Source: Laceyella sediminis (GTDB lineage: Bacteria; Bacillota; Bacilli; Thermoactinomycetales; Thermoactinomycetaceae). Taken from it: a DNA stretch of 64,000 nt. The notes under the pieces were generated by a model. The model was given only the letters and a program-made list of their open reading frames with translations, was not told the origin of the DNA and did no database searches. The stretch spans positions 124,001-188,000 of the forward strand of contig NZ_PVTZ01000005.1 of the NCBI RefSeq assembly GCF_003003125.1, written 5' to 3'. Below are positions 27,642 to 35,779 of this stretch, in pieces. The position numbers were made by a program, and so were the translations under genes. Within the stretch, counting starts at the first letter, position 1. Every line of letters starts with the position of its first letter.

Positions 27642-30600
27642 TCACACCACACTGAAATAACGGGCTTCAGGGTGCGCAAACACCATCGCCGACACCGACG
27701 CTTCTGGCTCCATCATAAACCCTTCCGTCAGCGCAACCCCGATCTCTTCCGGCTCAAGCAATCGGAACAGCTTGGCTTGGTCTTCCAGATCGGGACAAGC
27801 TGGGTATCCAAACGATACGCGAATTCCTTGATATCTGGCGGCAAATCGTTCTTTCATGGTCATGGTGACCGGGTCGGGGAAGCCCCAAGCACTACGCATC
27901 ACCTGATGAATCCGTTCCGCAAACCCTTCCGCCGTCTCCAACGCCAATGCTTGCAACAAGTGGGAACGCAAGTAGTCGCCCTGCTCTTTCCACTTTTCCG
28001 CTTGCTCGCGCACTCCCAAACCGGCGGTGACGGCGAAAAAGCCGACGGTATCCATCTCTCCCGACTCCACCGGCCGCACAAAGTCAGCCAAACAGAGATA
28101 GGAGCCTTTCGTCTGTCTTGGGAAAGTAAACCGTTCAATAACCCGACTGTGATCGTTGGGGTCATAAATCAGAATCGTGTCGCCATCCGCTTGTGCCGGG
28201 AAAAACCGATAGCAACCGTGCGGCCGGATCAACCGGTCGGAAATAGCCGCGGCAAACAACTCATCCACCTGAGCTTTCAATTGGCAAGCTTTCTCATCAC
28301 CAGCGGCCAACAGCTCCGCCACATTCCCCTTCAGGCCCAGATGCTTGCCCAAGAGCATCTGCTCATTGATATAAGGGCGCAGTTGCGCGAGCGGCACGTC
28401 CCGATACACATGCTTCTCATAGTCGGGTGGGACGAACAACGGAGCTTGACGGTTGATGTCGCTGACACGCCGCTCAGCCACCTGCACACTCGCTTTCACT
28501 TCGGTGTTCGCCGCTTGCGATTTGACCCGCTTCGCCCGCAACTCGGCCTCCAGCGCATCCCGTTCTTCCGGATTCATCAAACGGTTTGCCAATTCAAGGC
28601 CATTCATGGCGTCTCGGGCATACAAAACCGGGCCATTGTATTCGGGAGAGATGCGGGTATCCGTAAATTTACGTGACAACGCCGCCCCACCGACGAGCAT
28701 CGGCACATGAATATCCGCTTTTCGCAAATCCTGCGCAGTCACTACCATCTGTTGGGCGGACTTCACCAACAAGCCGGACAACCCGATCATATCTGGACGC
28801 TCACGCCGCGCTGCTTCGATCAGTTGTTCCGGCGGCACCTTGATGCCGAGGTTCACCACCTCATAACCGTTATTGGCCATGATGATTTCCACCAAATTCT
28901 TGCCGATGTCATGGACATCGCCTTTTACTGTAGCCAAGATCACTTTCCCCCTGGCATGCGTCTTCGCTTTGTCCATATGGGGCTCCAGATAAGCCACGGA
29001 CGCTTTCATCACTTCGGCGCTCTGCAACACCTCGGCCACAATCAGTTGGTTGTCGTTGAACAAGCGCCCCACTTCATCCATGCCCGCCATGAGCGGCCCA
29101 TTAATAATGTCAAGCGGCTTATATTTAGTCAGCGCCTCATCCAGGTCGGAAAACAGGCCGTCTTTGCTTCCCTCCACCACATAACGCGCCAAGCGCTCCT
29201 CCAATGTCAGATGGACTGATTGCTTTTTCTCTTCCACTTTTTTATCTCGATAAAAGGCCGTGAATTCAGCCAGCACTGCATCGTAATTAGCTTGGTTGGT
29301 GTCAAAGAGCAATCGCTCCGCCAAACGGCGTTCCTCTTCCGAAATCGAAGCGTAGCGCTCCAGTTTTTCGGTATTCACGATGGCATAGTCCAAACCGGCT
29401 TTGGTGCATTCATACAGATAAACGGCATTAAGGACTTCGCGACCCGCCAATGGCAAGCCGAAGGAGACGTTGGACACACCCAAGATGGTGGCAGTGCCGG
29501 GAAGCGCTTCTTTGATCAGGCGGATCCCCTCCACCGTTTCCACGGCCGACCCAATGTACTGTTCATCACCTGTGCCCACGGGGAACACCAATGGATCGAA
29601 AATGATGTCCTCTGGCGCAATGCCGTATTTCTCCACCAACAATTCATACGATCGCAATGCCACTTCCAGTTTGCGCTCCCGTGAAACAGCCATGCCCTGT
29701 TCATCAATGGTTCCAACCACCACCGCGGCTCCAAATCGCTTCACCAGCGGCAACACCTCTTGGAAGCGCTCCTCGCCGTCCTCCAAGTTGATGGAATTGA
29801 TCACTGCTTTGCCTTGCGTATAAGTTAATGCCCGGGCAATCACTTGGGGGTCAGTAGAGTCGATCATCAGCGGCGCTTTGACTTTCTTGGTGACAAACGA
29901 CAAAAACCGCTCCATATCAGCCAATTCATCACGGTCAGGATCGGCCAGGCAGATGTCGATCACCTGGGCTCCCCCTTTCACCTGCTTGCGGGCGATCTCT
30001 GATGCTTCCTCATAACTCCCTTCCACGATCAAGCGTTTAAACTTGCGCGAACCGATAACATTGGTCCGCTCCCCAACTAAAATGGGGCGGTTGTCTTCTA
30101 AGAAAACGGCCTCAATTCCCGATACAGCGGGAGCATGTGTGGCTTGCAACTGGCGTGGTTTAATGCCAGCCAATGCTTCGCTCATCGCCCGGATGTGATC
30201 AGGCGTGGTGCCACAACAGCCCCCGGCAATATTGAGCCAACCGTTAGCCGCAAAATCGGCCATTTTACGGGCCAGCGCTTGCGGCGTTTCCAAATAGTCA
30301 CCGTTTTCATCAGGCAAACCGGCATTCGGGTAGCAACTGACGGCGCATCGAGCCATCCCCGCCAGGGTGCGGATATGGTCGGTCATGAACTCGGGGCCGG
30401 TCGCGCAATTCAAGCCCACGGCAAACGGTTTGAGATGCTCGATCGACACATAAAAAGAGTCAATCGTCTGTCCCGCAAGCATGGTTCCCATCGGTTCAAT
30501 CGTGCCGGAGACCATCACCGGCAAGGTGACACCTAATTCAGCGAACGCCCGCTCAATACCCACACTCCCCGCTTTGACATTTAGCGTGTCTTGCGATGTT

Positions 30601-31085
30601 TCCAACAAGAGAAAGTCAACGCCCCCTTGAATCAAAGCTTTTGCCTGCAAATAATAGCCTTGGGCCAGCTCGTCAAAGGTGGTGCCACCGGTCACGGACA
30701 GCGTTTTGGTAGTCGGACCCATCGCCCCGGCAACATAGCGCGGCCATTCCGGCGTTGAGAACTTGCGGCATGATTTCACCGCCAACCGCGCCGCCGCTAA
30801 GTTGATCTCTTCCGTCAATTCAGGCTTTTCATACTCTGCTAACACGATGGGAGTCGCCCCAAAGGTGTTGGTTTCTACAATATCTGCCCCCGCCGCGAAA
30901 TAGGCATCGTGAATCGACTCGATGAGATCAGGGCGGGTCAGGTTCAACATCTCGTTGCACCCATCTAAGGCTTCCCCCCCAAAGTCCGCCGCCGTCAACG
31001 CAGCTTGTTGCAACATCGTCCCCATCGCACCATCCAAGATTAGGATCTTCTCTTTCAGTCGTTCAGACACACACTGCTTGGCCAT
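27642..31085 (-). CDS. metH: Cobalamin-dependent methionine synthase
   Basis: MetH moves the methyl of 5-methyl-THF through cob(I)alamin to homocysteine. The 1147 residues show all four modules in order: homocysteine domain (ILDGAMGTMLQQ, GGCCGTTPDHI), pterin domain (VGERTNVIGSRKFKRL, IDICLADPDRDE), B12 cap and Rossmann domain with DVHDIGKNLVEIIM, whose histidine is the lower cobalt ligand, and a C-terminal AdoMet activation domain (RPHGCYRFFPAQ, GYPACPD). GGAG precedes the ATG. It is the first gene behind the SAM-I riboswitch and is cotranscribed with yitJ. Confidence 0.97.
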   Translation of the reverse strand: MAKQCVSERLKEKILILDGAMGTMLQQAALTAADFGGEALDGCNEMLNLTRPDLIESIHDAYFAAGADIVETNTFGATPIVLAEYEKPELTEEINLAAARLAVKSCRKFSTPEWPRYVAGAMGPTTKTLSVTGGTTFDELAQGYYLQAKALIQGGVDFLLLETSQDTLNVKAGSVGIERAFAELGVTLPVMVSGTIEPMGTMLAGQTIDSFYVSIEHLKPFAVGLNCATGPEFMTDHIRTLAGMARCAVSCYPNAGLPDENGDYLETPQALARKMADFAANGWLNIAGGCCGTTPDHIRAMSEALAGIKPRQLQATHAPAVSGIEAVFLEDNRPILVGERTNVIGSRKFKRLIVEGSYEEASEIARKQVKGGAQVIDICLADPDRDELADMERFLSFVTKKVKAPLMIDSTDPQVIARALTYTQGKAVINSINLEDGEERFQEVLPLVKRFGAAVVVGTIDEQGMAVSRERKLEVALRSYELLVEKYGIAPEDIIFDPLVFPVGTGDEQYIGSAVETVEGIRLIKEALPGTATILGVSNVSFGLPLAGREVLNAVYLYECTKAGLDYAIVNTEKLERYASISEEERRLAERLLFDTNQANYDAVLAEFTAFYRDKKVEEKKQSVHLTLEERLARYVVEGSKDGLFSDLDEALTKYKPLDIINGPLMAGMDEVGRLFNDNQLIVAEVLQSAEVMKASVAYLEPHMDKAKTHARGKVILATVKGDVHDIGKNLVEIIMANNGYEVVNLGIKVPPEQLIEAARRERPDMIGLSGLLVKSAQQMVVTAQDLRKADIHVPMLVGGAALSRKFTDTRISPEYNGPVLYARDAMNGLELANRLMNPEERDALEAELRAKRVKSQAANTEVKASVQVAERRVSDINRQAPLFVPPDYEKHVYRDVPLAQLRPYINEQMLLGKHLGLKGNVAELLAAGDEKACQLKAQVDELFAAAISDRLIRPHGCYRFFPAQADGDTILIYDPNDHSRVIERFTFPRQTKGSYLCLADFVRPVESGEMDTVGFFAVTAGLGVREQAEKWKEQGDYLRSHLLQALALETAEGFAERIHQVMRSAWGFPDPVTMTMKERFAARYQGIRVSFGYPACPDLEDQAKLFRLLEPEEIGVALTEGFMMEPEASVSAMVFAHPEARYFSVV

Positions 31086-31110
31086 GCTGGCTCCACCCTC
31101 TCCTCAAAAT

Positions 31111-31273
31111 AAAAAAAACACCATTCATCTCCGAAAGATGAAAGGTGTTTGCCGCTCGCTTATCACTCTCATCTTTCAGAGAGAACACTCTCTGACAGGA
31201 ATTAGCACCACATTGGAATAACCAACAGGTTGCCGGGCTTCATTGGGCCAGTCCCTCCGCCACTCTGGATAAG
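31111..31273 (-). promoter_or_regulatory. SAM-I (S-box) riboswitch with terminator
   Basis: On the minus strand the aptamer (31273-31159) opens CTTATCCAGAGTGGCGGAGG, contains the conserved GCCCGGCAACC and GGTGCTAATTCC, and closes with GATAAG pairing to CTTATC. A terminator follows (31150-31111): AAACACC with GGTGTTT and an uninterrupted U-tract. SAM binding should favour the terminator and shut off metH-yitJ. Confidence 0.95.
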
Positions 31274-31329
31274 AGATTATTTTTATATCTCAATAATATA
31301 GCTATTTCGCAAAACCGTGTCAATCAAAT

Positions 31330-32655
31330 TCACAAATACAGTTTGTTTTTGTTGAGCTCTTTTTGCGTTTGATACATCCGTTGGGTCGCTTCCTGGAATT
31401 TCGCTTCTTCACCAATTTTTTCATAACAATCTGCCAGTTCATAATAACACTGGTAGACGCGGTCTTTTAACTTATTTTTGTCCGCAATCTTGCCAGCGCT
31501 TTGAAAATATTCGATAGCATCCAGATAATGGTTCATATTTTTCATCGCTTGCCCCAACAAGATCAGTGCTGTGCTGGTCAACAAACCATGGTGAATGCGT
31601 TCCGCCATGTCCAAAGCTTGCTTTAGTATATCTCGCGCTTGTTCCATTTTCCCTTGCATGAGATAAACCTGTCCCAACGAACAGCTCGCTTGCACCAAAT
31701 CCTCTTTGTCGTTCACATGCTCTCCCAGCTCCAGCACAAACTCAAATGCAACCTCCGCATCAGCCAGTTGGCCCGCGTCTTGATAGGAGTGAGCCAACAC
31801 CAACCACAACCGGAACATCCCCTCATATTCCCTGCTACCCACGGCGATTTGGCTTCCTTCGCGGGCATAGCGGATCGCATCTTGGTAAAGCTTCATCTTA
31901 CGCAGGAGTTCCGCCCGAAGCGCATACGTCTGGAGGATCAGCTGGCGTGAGCGAATCTGCGGCAACAGAGCCCACACCTCATCGACACCACGCAATGCCT
32001 CATCGGCCCGATCCAGTTTTTGCAGATTTTCGATCCGAGCGAGCAAAAGCTTCACATGCATTTGTTCGAAAATTTCTTCTTCATCAGTTAAAGCGTCCAG
32101 CCCTCGCTCAACATATTTCAGCGCTTGCTCCCAGTCCTTGTGTTGCATACGGCATTCCGACAGACACAAGTAACTGGCCGCCTCCAAGTTGACTTTGGGG
32201 GAGTAGGGGTCCTGATAAGCGAGACGGATGGCTTCGCTCAGTTCCCTTTCTGCTTTGCGCCAATCCCGCTTGATAAAATGAATGCGCCCTTTGAGGTAGT
32301 GAATCGTCGCTTGGTGTTGAGAGGTAACCTCATCGGATAAATCGGACAACAGAGCTAAAGCGCGTTGATAGTTGCCAAGTTGGATCATGGTTTCAATCGC
32401 GGTGAATTTCACTTGCAAGCTTTCGATGCTCCCAGTGTCCTTTTCGATCATGTCGGGCACTTCACTCAGATCCAAACCCAGTTTGTTCATGAGATACAAC
32501 ACTTTGTCTTTGTTCACATGAGGTACGCCACGCTCGATGTTACTGATAGTGGCAGTGGAGATGTGCTGGTCAGAGAGATCTTCCAGCCGCAATCCCCGTT
32601 CCTTTCTCACTTTACGAATGTATTTGCCCACTTCACTCATTTCCAAAATGTTCAT
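31330..32655 (-). CDS. XRE-family regulator with TPR repeats (RNPP-like)
   Basis: Residues 5-65 form an XRE helix-turn-helix (IRKVRKERGLRLEDLSDQHI, then ISNIERG). The remaining 370 residues are a run of TPR helices, for example YQRALALLSDLSDEV, WEQALKYVERGLDAL, YQDAIRYAREGSQI and YLDAIEYFQSAGKI. This is the layout of peptide-sensing regulators such as PlcR, Rap-like and AimR relatives, in which TPRs bind a signal peptide. No short secreted peptide gene is visible within 300 bp on either side, so the ligand is unknown. AAAGGATAGG precedes the ATG. Target genes are unknown. Confidence 0.85.
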   Translation of the reverse strand: MNILEMSEVGKYIRKVRKERGLRLEDLSDQHISTATISNIERGVPHVNKDKVLYLMNKLGLDLSEVPDMIEKDTGSIESLQVKFTAIETMIQLGNYQRALALLSDLSDEVTSQHQATIHYLKGRIHFIKRDWRKAERELSEAIRLAYQDPYSPKVNLEAASYLCLSECRMQHKDWEQALKYVERGLDALTDEEEIFEQMHVKLLLARIENLQKLDRADEALRGVDEVWALLPQIRSRQLILQTYALRAELLRKMKLYQDAIRYAREGSQIAVGSREYEGMFRLWLVLAHSYQDAGQLADAEVAFEFVLELGEHVNDKEDLVQASCSLGQVYLMQGKMEQARDILKQALDMAERIHHGLLTSTALILLGQAMKNMNHYLDAIEYFQSAGKIADKNKLKDRVYQCYYELADCYEKIGEEAKFQEATQRMYQTQKELNKNKLYL

Positions 32656-32948
32656 CGCGACCTATCCTTTCCGAATTCTTGTTATTTCTATATTACTCCA
32701 TCTATTTCATTTTATAAAGGAATAAACATATAAATTTTTCCATATAAAGGAGTGTAATTTTTTCCAACTGCTTTATTTTTTATTTCTTACCCACGACTGC
32801 CCCCGCAATATCACATAAAAAGATAAATAATCTGAAAAAACCACAAAAAGAAACCGATTCCTTATCTCTTTCGGGACAAGAAATATTTTCCCAATACCTC
32901 TATCTTCTCCATAAAATGAATCTTTATGCCAAATTTATGTTTTTTGTT

Positions 32949-33287
32949 TTATTTGATCAATTGGACCAACTTTAGTGCACCATCTACCACGATGACAGAG
33001 AGACCCCAGCCGCTGAGCAGGCCCGTCGCCACGCGGAGCAGGTTGTTGCTCTGGCGCCAACCCAGCCATTGCGTTCCCCCGTCGATCAGCATCGGCATCT
33101 GTGCCAACAATCCAAACGGCCAAGGCGGCGCTAGCGGGATCAACAGCAGGATCGGAATAAACAAATAACCCATCATAATGCCCAGACAGCGCGCACAGAC
33201 GGGCAAAGGTTGTCCCCCCATATGAAAACACCGTTCTGGCTTGCGGTGGCAGGGCACGAACTTCAGCCAATCAAGCCATCGCCCCAT
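32949..33287 (-). CDS. DUF2085-type small membrane protein
   Basis: The 112-residue product has an N-terminal FVPCHRKPERCFHMGGQPLP followed by CARCLGI, the Cys/His pattern of DUF2085, and three hydrophobic segments. The family has no known activity; the cysteines suggest metal binding. I chose the ATG at 33287, which has GAGGGGGAA upstream. It follows the Cys-tail membrane gene by 17 bp and is probably cotranscribed. The 290-bp region on its other side (32656-32948) is AT-rich and shows no gene. Confidence 0.8.
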   Translation of the reverse strand: MGRWLDWLKFVPCHRKPERCFHMGGQPLPVCARCLGIMMGYLFIPILLLIPLAPPWPFGLLAQMPMLIDGGTQWLGWRQSNNLLRVATGLLSGWGLSVIVVDGALKLVQLIK

Positions 33288-33303
33288 TCGCTTCCCCCTC
33301 GCT

Positions 33304-33687
33304 TTAGTCCGAACAATTGCAATCGACACAATTGCAGTCCACGCAGTTGCAATCCACGCAGTCACAGTCAAACACATCGCATCCATCGCATCCGCAATCA
33401 AAGTCGTCACACTTCTTCCGGCGCCGCTTGTAATAGATGAACCACACCAAAAAAAGGACGCCACTCGCAACCAAACAGGCACTCCCTTCCAAGATCAGCC
33501 CCTGCACCAACAAGATTCCCCCGGCGACCGCCAACAACAGAATCAACGTCAGACTCACGAAGAACAATCCGCTAGCCCCTTTCTTACCAAAGTGTTCGCT
33601 TGCCGCGGCGATCGCAAGCCAAATCGAGCCAACTGCGCCCGCCATACAGTAAACAAAACATCTTGAAACAAGCTTTACGGCAATCAT
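33304..33687 (-). CDS. Membrane protein with Cys/Asp-repeat tail
   Basis: Two or three hydrophobic helices are followed by KRRRKK and a 35-residue cytoplasmic-looking tail made almost only of Cys and Asp, with three tandem copies of VDCNC (15-bp DNA repeats at about 33310-33355). Fifteen cysteines lie in the tail, suggesting metal binding or a repeat-slippage product. The start is uncertain: the ATG at 33687 lacks a ribosome site, while a TTG at 33567 behind AAAGGGG would give an 87-residue protein with two helices. It lies directly upstream of the DUF2085 gene. Confidence 0.65.
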   Translation of the reverse strand: MIAVKLVSRCFVYCMAGAVGSIWLAIAAASEHFGKKGASGLFFVSLTLILLLAVAGGILLVQGLILEGSACLVASGVLFLVWFIYYKRRRKKCDDFDCGCDGCDVFDCDCVDCNCVDCNCVDCNCSD

Positions 33688-34051
33688 GTTGTAATCAATG
33701 GACAATCAGGAGATCATGCTGTTCATATCCCTTGTGCGGGACTCACTTCATTTGTCAACGCTCTTCCCATCCCTTCGTCTTGACCATCATCGGCCACGCG
33801 GATGAAAGGAATGCCGTTGCACCAACAAGTGTGACTCATCGCTGGGGACTGGCGCTTTCTCACTATCCCTGTTACCTCAATTCATAATCAACAGAAGGCA
33901 ATCTGTTTGTCAATATGATTTTGTTTACCGTCATGATATTTCCTCTTTTGATTTTGCTGATTTGGTTACAAATTTATCTGTAAAAGTTTGTAGTTGATGT
34001 AGATTCATCCCATTTAATTGAATGAAAAAGATAGAAAATGAACGAAATTGA

Positions 34052-34080
34052 TTGATTAAGCAAACAACATCCGCTATGAT
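34052..34080 (+). promoter_or_regulatory. Promoter of the fructose operon
   Basis: TTGATT and TATGAT are 17 bp apart, 24 bp before the fruR start. TTGATTGATT direct repeats over the -35 box could be FruR sites. The preceding region from 33706 holds no recognisable gene. Confidence 0.6.
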
Positions 34081-34104
34081 AAGAAGGAAGCGAGGTGAAC
34101 GAAA

Positions 34105-34857
34105 ACGCTTACAATTCAACGACACCAAGTGATCTTGGATCTGCTGAAACAGAAGGGTGCTGTCAAGCTGCAAGAGCTTGTCCAAGCGACGGATTCGTCA
34201 GAATCCACCATCCGCCGCGATTTGATCGAGTTGGAACGGCGCCGTCTTCTCAAGCGGATTCATGGCGGAGCCGCCTTGCTACAAACCAAGGGAGCCGAAC
34301 CAACCATTGCTGAAAAATCAACCAAAAACCTTCAAATCAAACAACGCATCGCTGCAACCGCTGCTTCCTTGGTTGAGCCCGGTGATTGCATCTATCTCGA
34401 TGCGGGTAGCACCACATTGGAAATGGTGCCCCACCTGCAAGCCAAAAATCTGACCGTTGTCACCAACGGCTTCGCGCAATTGGAAGCACTGGCTGAACGG
34501 CAAATCCGCGCCTACTTGCTGGGGGGAATGATCAAATTGTCCACCCGCGCGATGATTGGGAGCATGGCCTTGGAGTCCTTGCGCCTCTATCGTTTTGACA
34601 AGTGTTTTTTAGGCACCAACGGCATTGATTTGGAGCTGGGATACACCACACCCGACCCCGAAGAAGCCATGATTAAAAAAACGGCGGCGCGCTTGGCCAG
34701 CCAGGCATATGTGCTAGCGGACGGCCAGAAGTTCCATGAAGTGGCCTTCGCTAAAGTCGCTGACATCCATGAGATGCGCATCATCACCGACAAGCTCCCG
34801 GAAGAGCAGCGGCAATCCTATCTAAATCAGACCGACATTATTGAGGTGGACACATGA
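34105..34857 (+). CDS. fruR: DeoR-family fructose operon repressor, apparent ACG start
   Basis: FruR is a DeoR-type repressor released by fructose-1-phosphate. The winged helix is seen in RHQVILDLLKQKG and SESTIRRDLIELERR, and the sugar-phosphate domain has YLDAGSTTLEM and GTNGIDLELGYTT. The frame opens after a stop at 34096; the family's usual start (MLT-xxRHQ) corresponds to ACG-CTT-ACA at 34105, exactly seven bases after GAGGTG. No ATG, GTG or TTG fits that spacing. A GTG at 34129 exists but cuts into the first helix and lacks a ribosome site. The end overlaps fruK by ATGA. Confidence 0.88.
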   Translation, partial: TLTIQRHQVILDLLKQKGAVKLQELVQATDSSESTIRRDLIELERRRLLKRIHGGAALLQTKGAEPTIAEKSTKNLQIKQRIAATAASLVEPGDCIYLDAGSTTLEMVPHLQAKNLTVVTNGFAQLEALAERQIRAYLLGGMIKLSTRAMIGSMALESLRLYRFDKCFLGTNGIDLELGYTTPDPEEAMIKKTAARLASQAYVLADGQKFHEVAFAKVADIHEMRIITDKLPEEQRQSYLNQTDIIEVDT

Positions 34858-35768
34858 TTTATACAGTAACACTCAATCCATCAATCGACTTCACCGTCCA
34901 TGTTCAAACCTTGCGCCGAGGCGAATTGAACCGCATGGATCAGGAACAGAAATACCCAGGCGGCAAAGGAATCAATGTCTCCCGCATTTTAGCGCGGATA
35001 GGGGTGGAAACCACCGCCCTCGGCTTTGTCGGCGGGTTCACCGGAACCTATCTCACCGAAGCATTGACGAGTGAGGGAGTGGCGCATGATTTTGTCCGTA
35101 TCGACGGGGATACCCGCATCAACATCAAATTGAAGGAACAAAGTGGGGAAACGGAAATCAATGGCGCAGGCCCTTCCATCCCCCCCGATCGCCTACAGCA
35201 ATTCATGCAAAAGCTGGAACGCCTCCGGGCCGGGGACATGCTGGTGCTCGCCGGCACCATTCCCCCTTCGCTCCCGCCAGACCTGTACCAAACATTGCTG
35301 GTCACCTACGGCAAACGCGGTATCAAGGTGGTAGTCGATACGAGCGGTGAAGCACTCGCGCGGGCAGTTCGCCACCATCCCTTTCTAATCAAACCGAATC
35401 ACCACGAGCTGGGTGAATTATTTAACACGACCTTCACCTCGCTCGACGAAACGATCCCTTATGGCGAAAAGCTGTTGGCCCAGGGGATCAGGCATGTCAT
35501 TGTGTCCATGGCCGACAAGGGCGCCCTATTGTTCACCGCCGATGGGATCTACCGATCCAACGTGCCACGCGGCACCGTAGTCAACTCTGTGGGCGCGGGT
35601 GATTCCTTGGTCGCTGGCTTCATCGGCCACCTGTCGCAACACGGTTCAGTGCCGGACGCATTCCGCTATGGTATCGCAACCGGCGGTGCTACCGCTTTTT
35701 CAGCTGACTTGGCCAGCCTAGACACAATCGAAGCCGTTTATCCACAAGTCGAACTAACCAAACTGTAA
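34854..35768 (+). CDS. fruK: 1-phosphofructokinase
   Basis: FruK phosphorylates fructose-1-phosphate to fructose-1,6-bisphosphate. It is a PfkB-family kinase: YTVTLNPSIDFTVHV and GGKGINVSRILARIG near the start, LAGTIPPSLPPDLY in the middle and the catalytic GAGDSLVAGFIGHL near the end. The 304 residues are typical. It overlaps fruR by 4 bases (ATGA) and precedes fruA by 11 bp, so the three form one operon. Confidence 0.96.
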   Translation: MIYTVTLNPSIDFTVHVQTLRRGELNRMDQEQKYPGGKGINVSRILARIGVETTALGFVGGFTGTYLTEALTSEGVAHDFVRIDGDTRINIKLKEQSGETEINGAGPSIPPDRLQQFMQKLERLRAGDMLVLAGTIPPSLPPDLYQTLLVTYGKRGIKVVVDTSGEALARAVRHHPFLIKPNHHELGELFNTTFTSLDETIPYGEKLLAQGIRHVIVSMADKGALLFTADGIYRSNVPRGTVVNSVGAGDSLVAGFIGHLSQHGSVPDAFRYGIATGGATAFSADLASLDTIEAVYPQVELTKL

Positions 35769-35779
35769 GGAGGGGCCTC

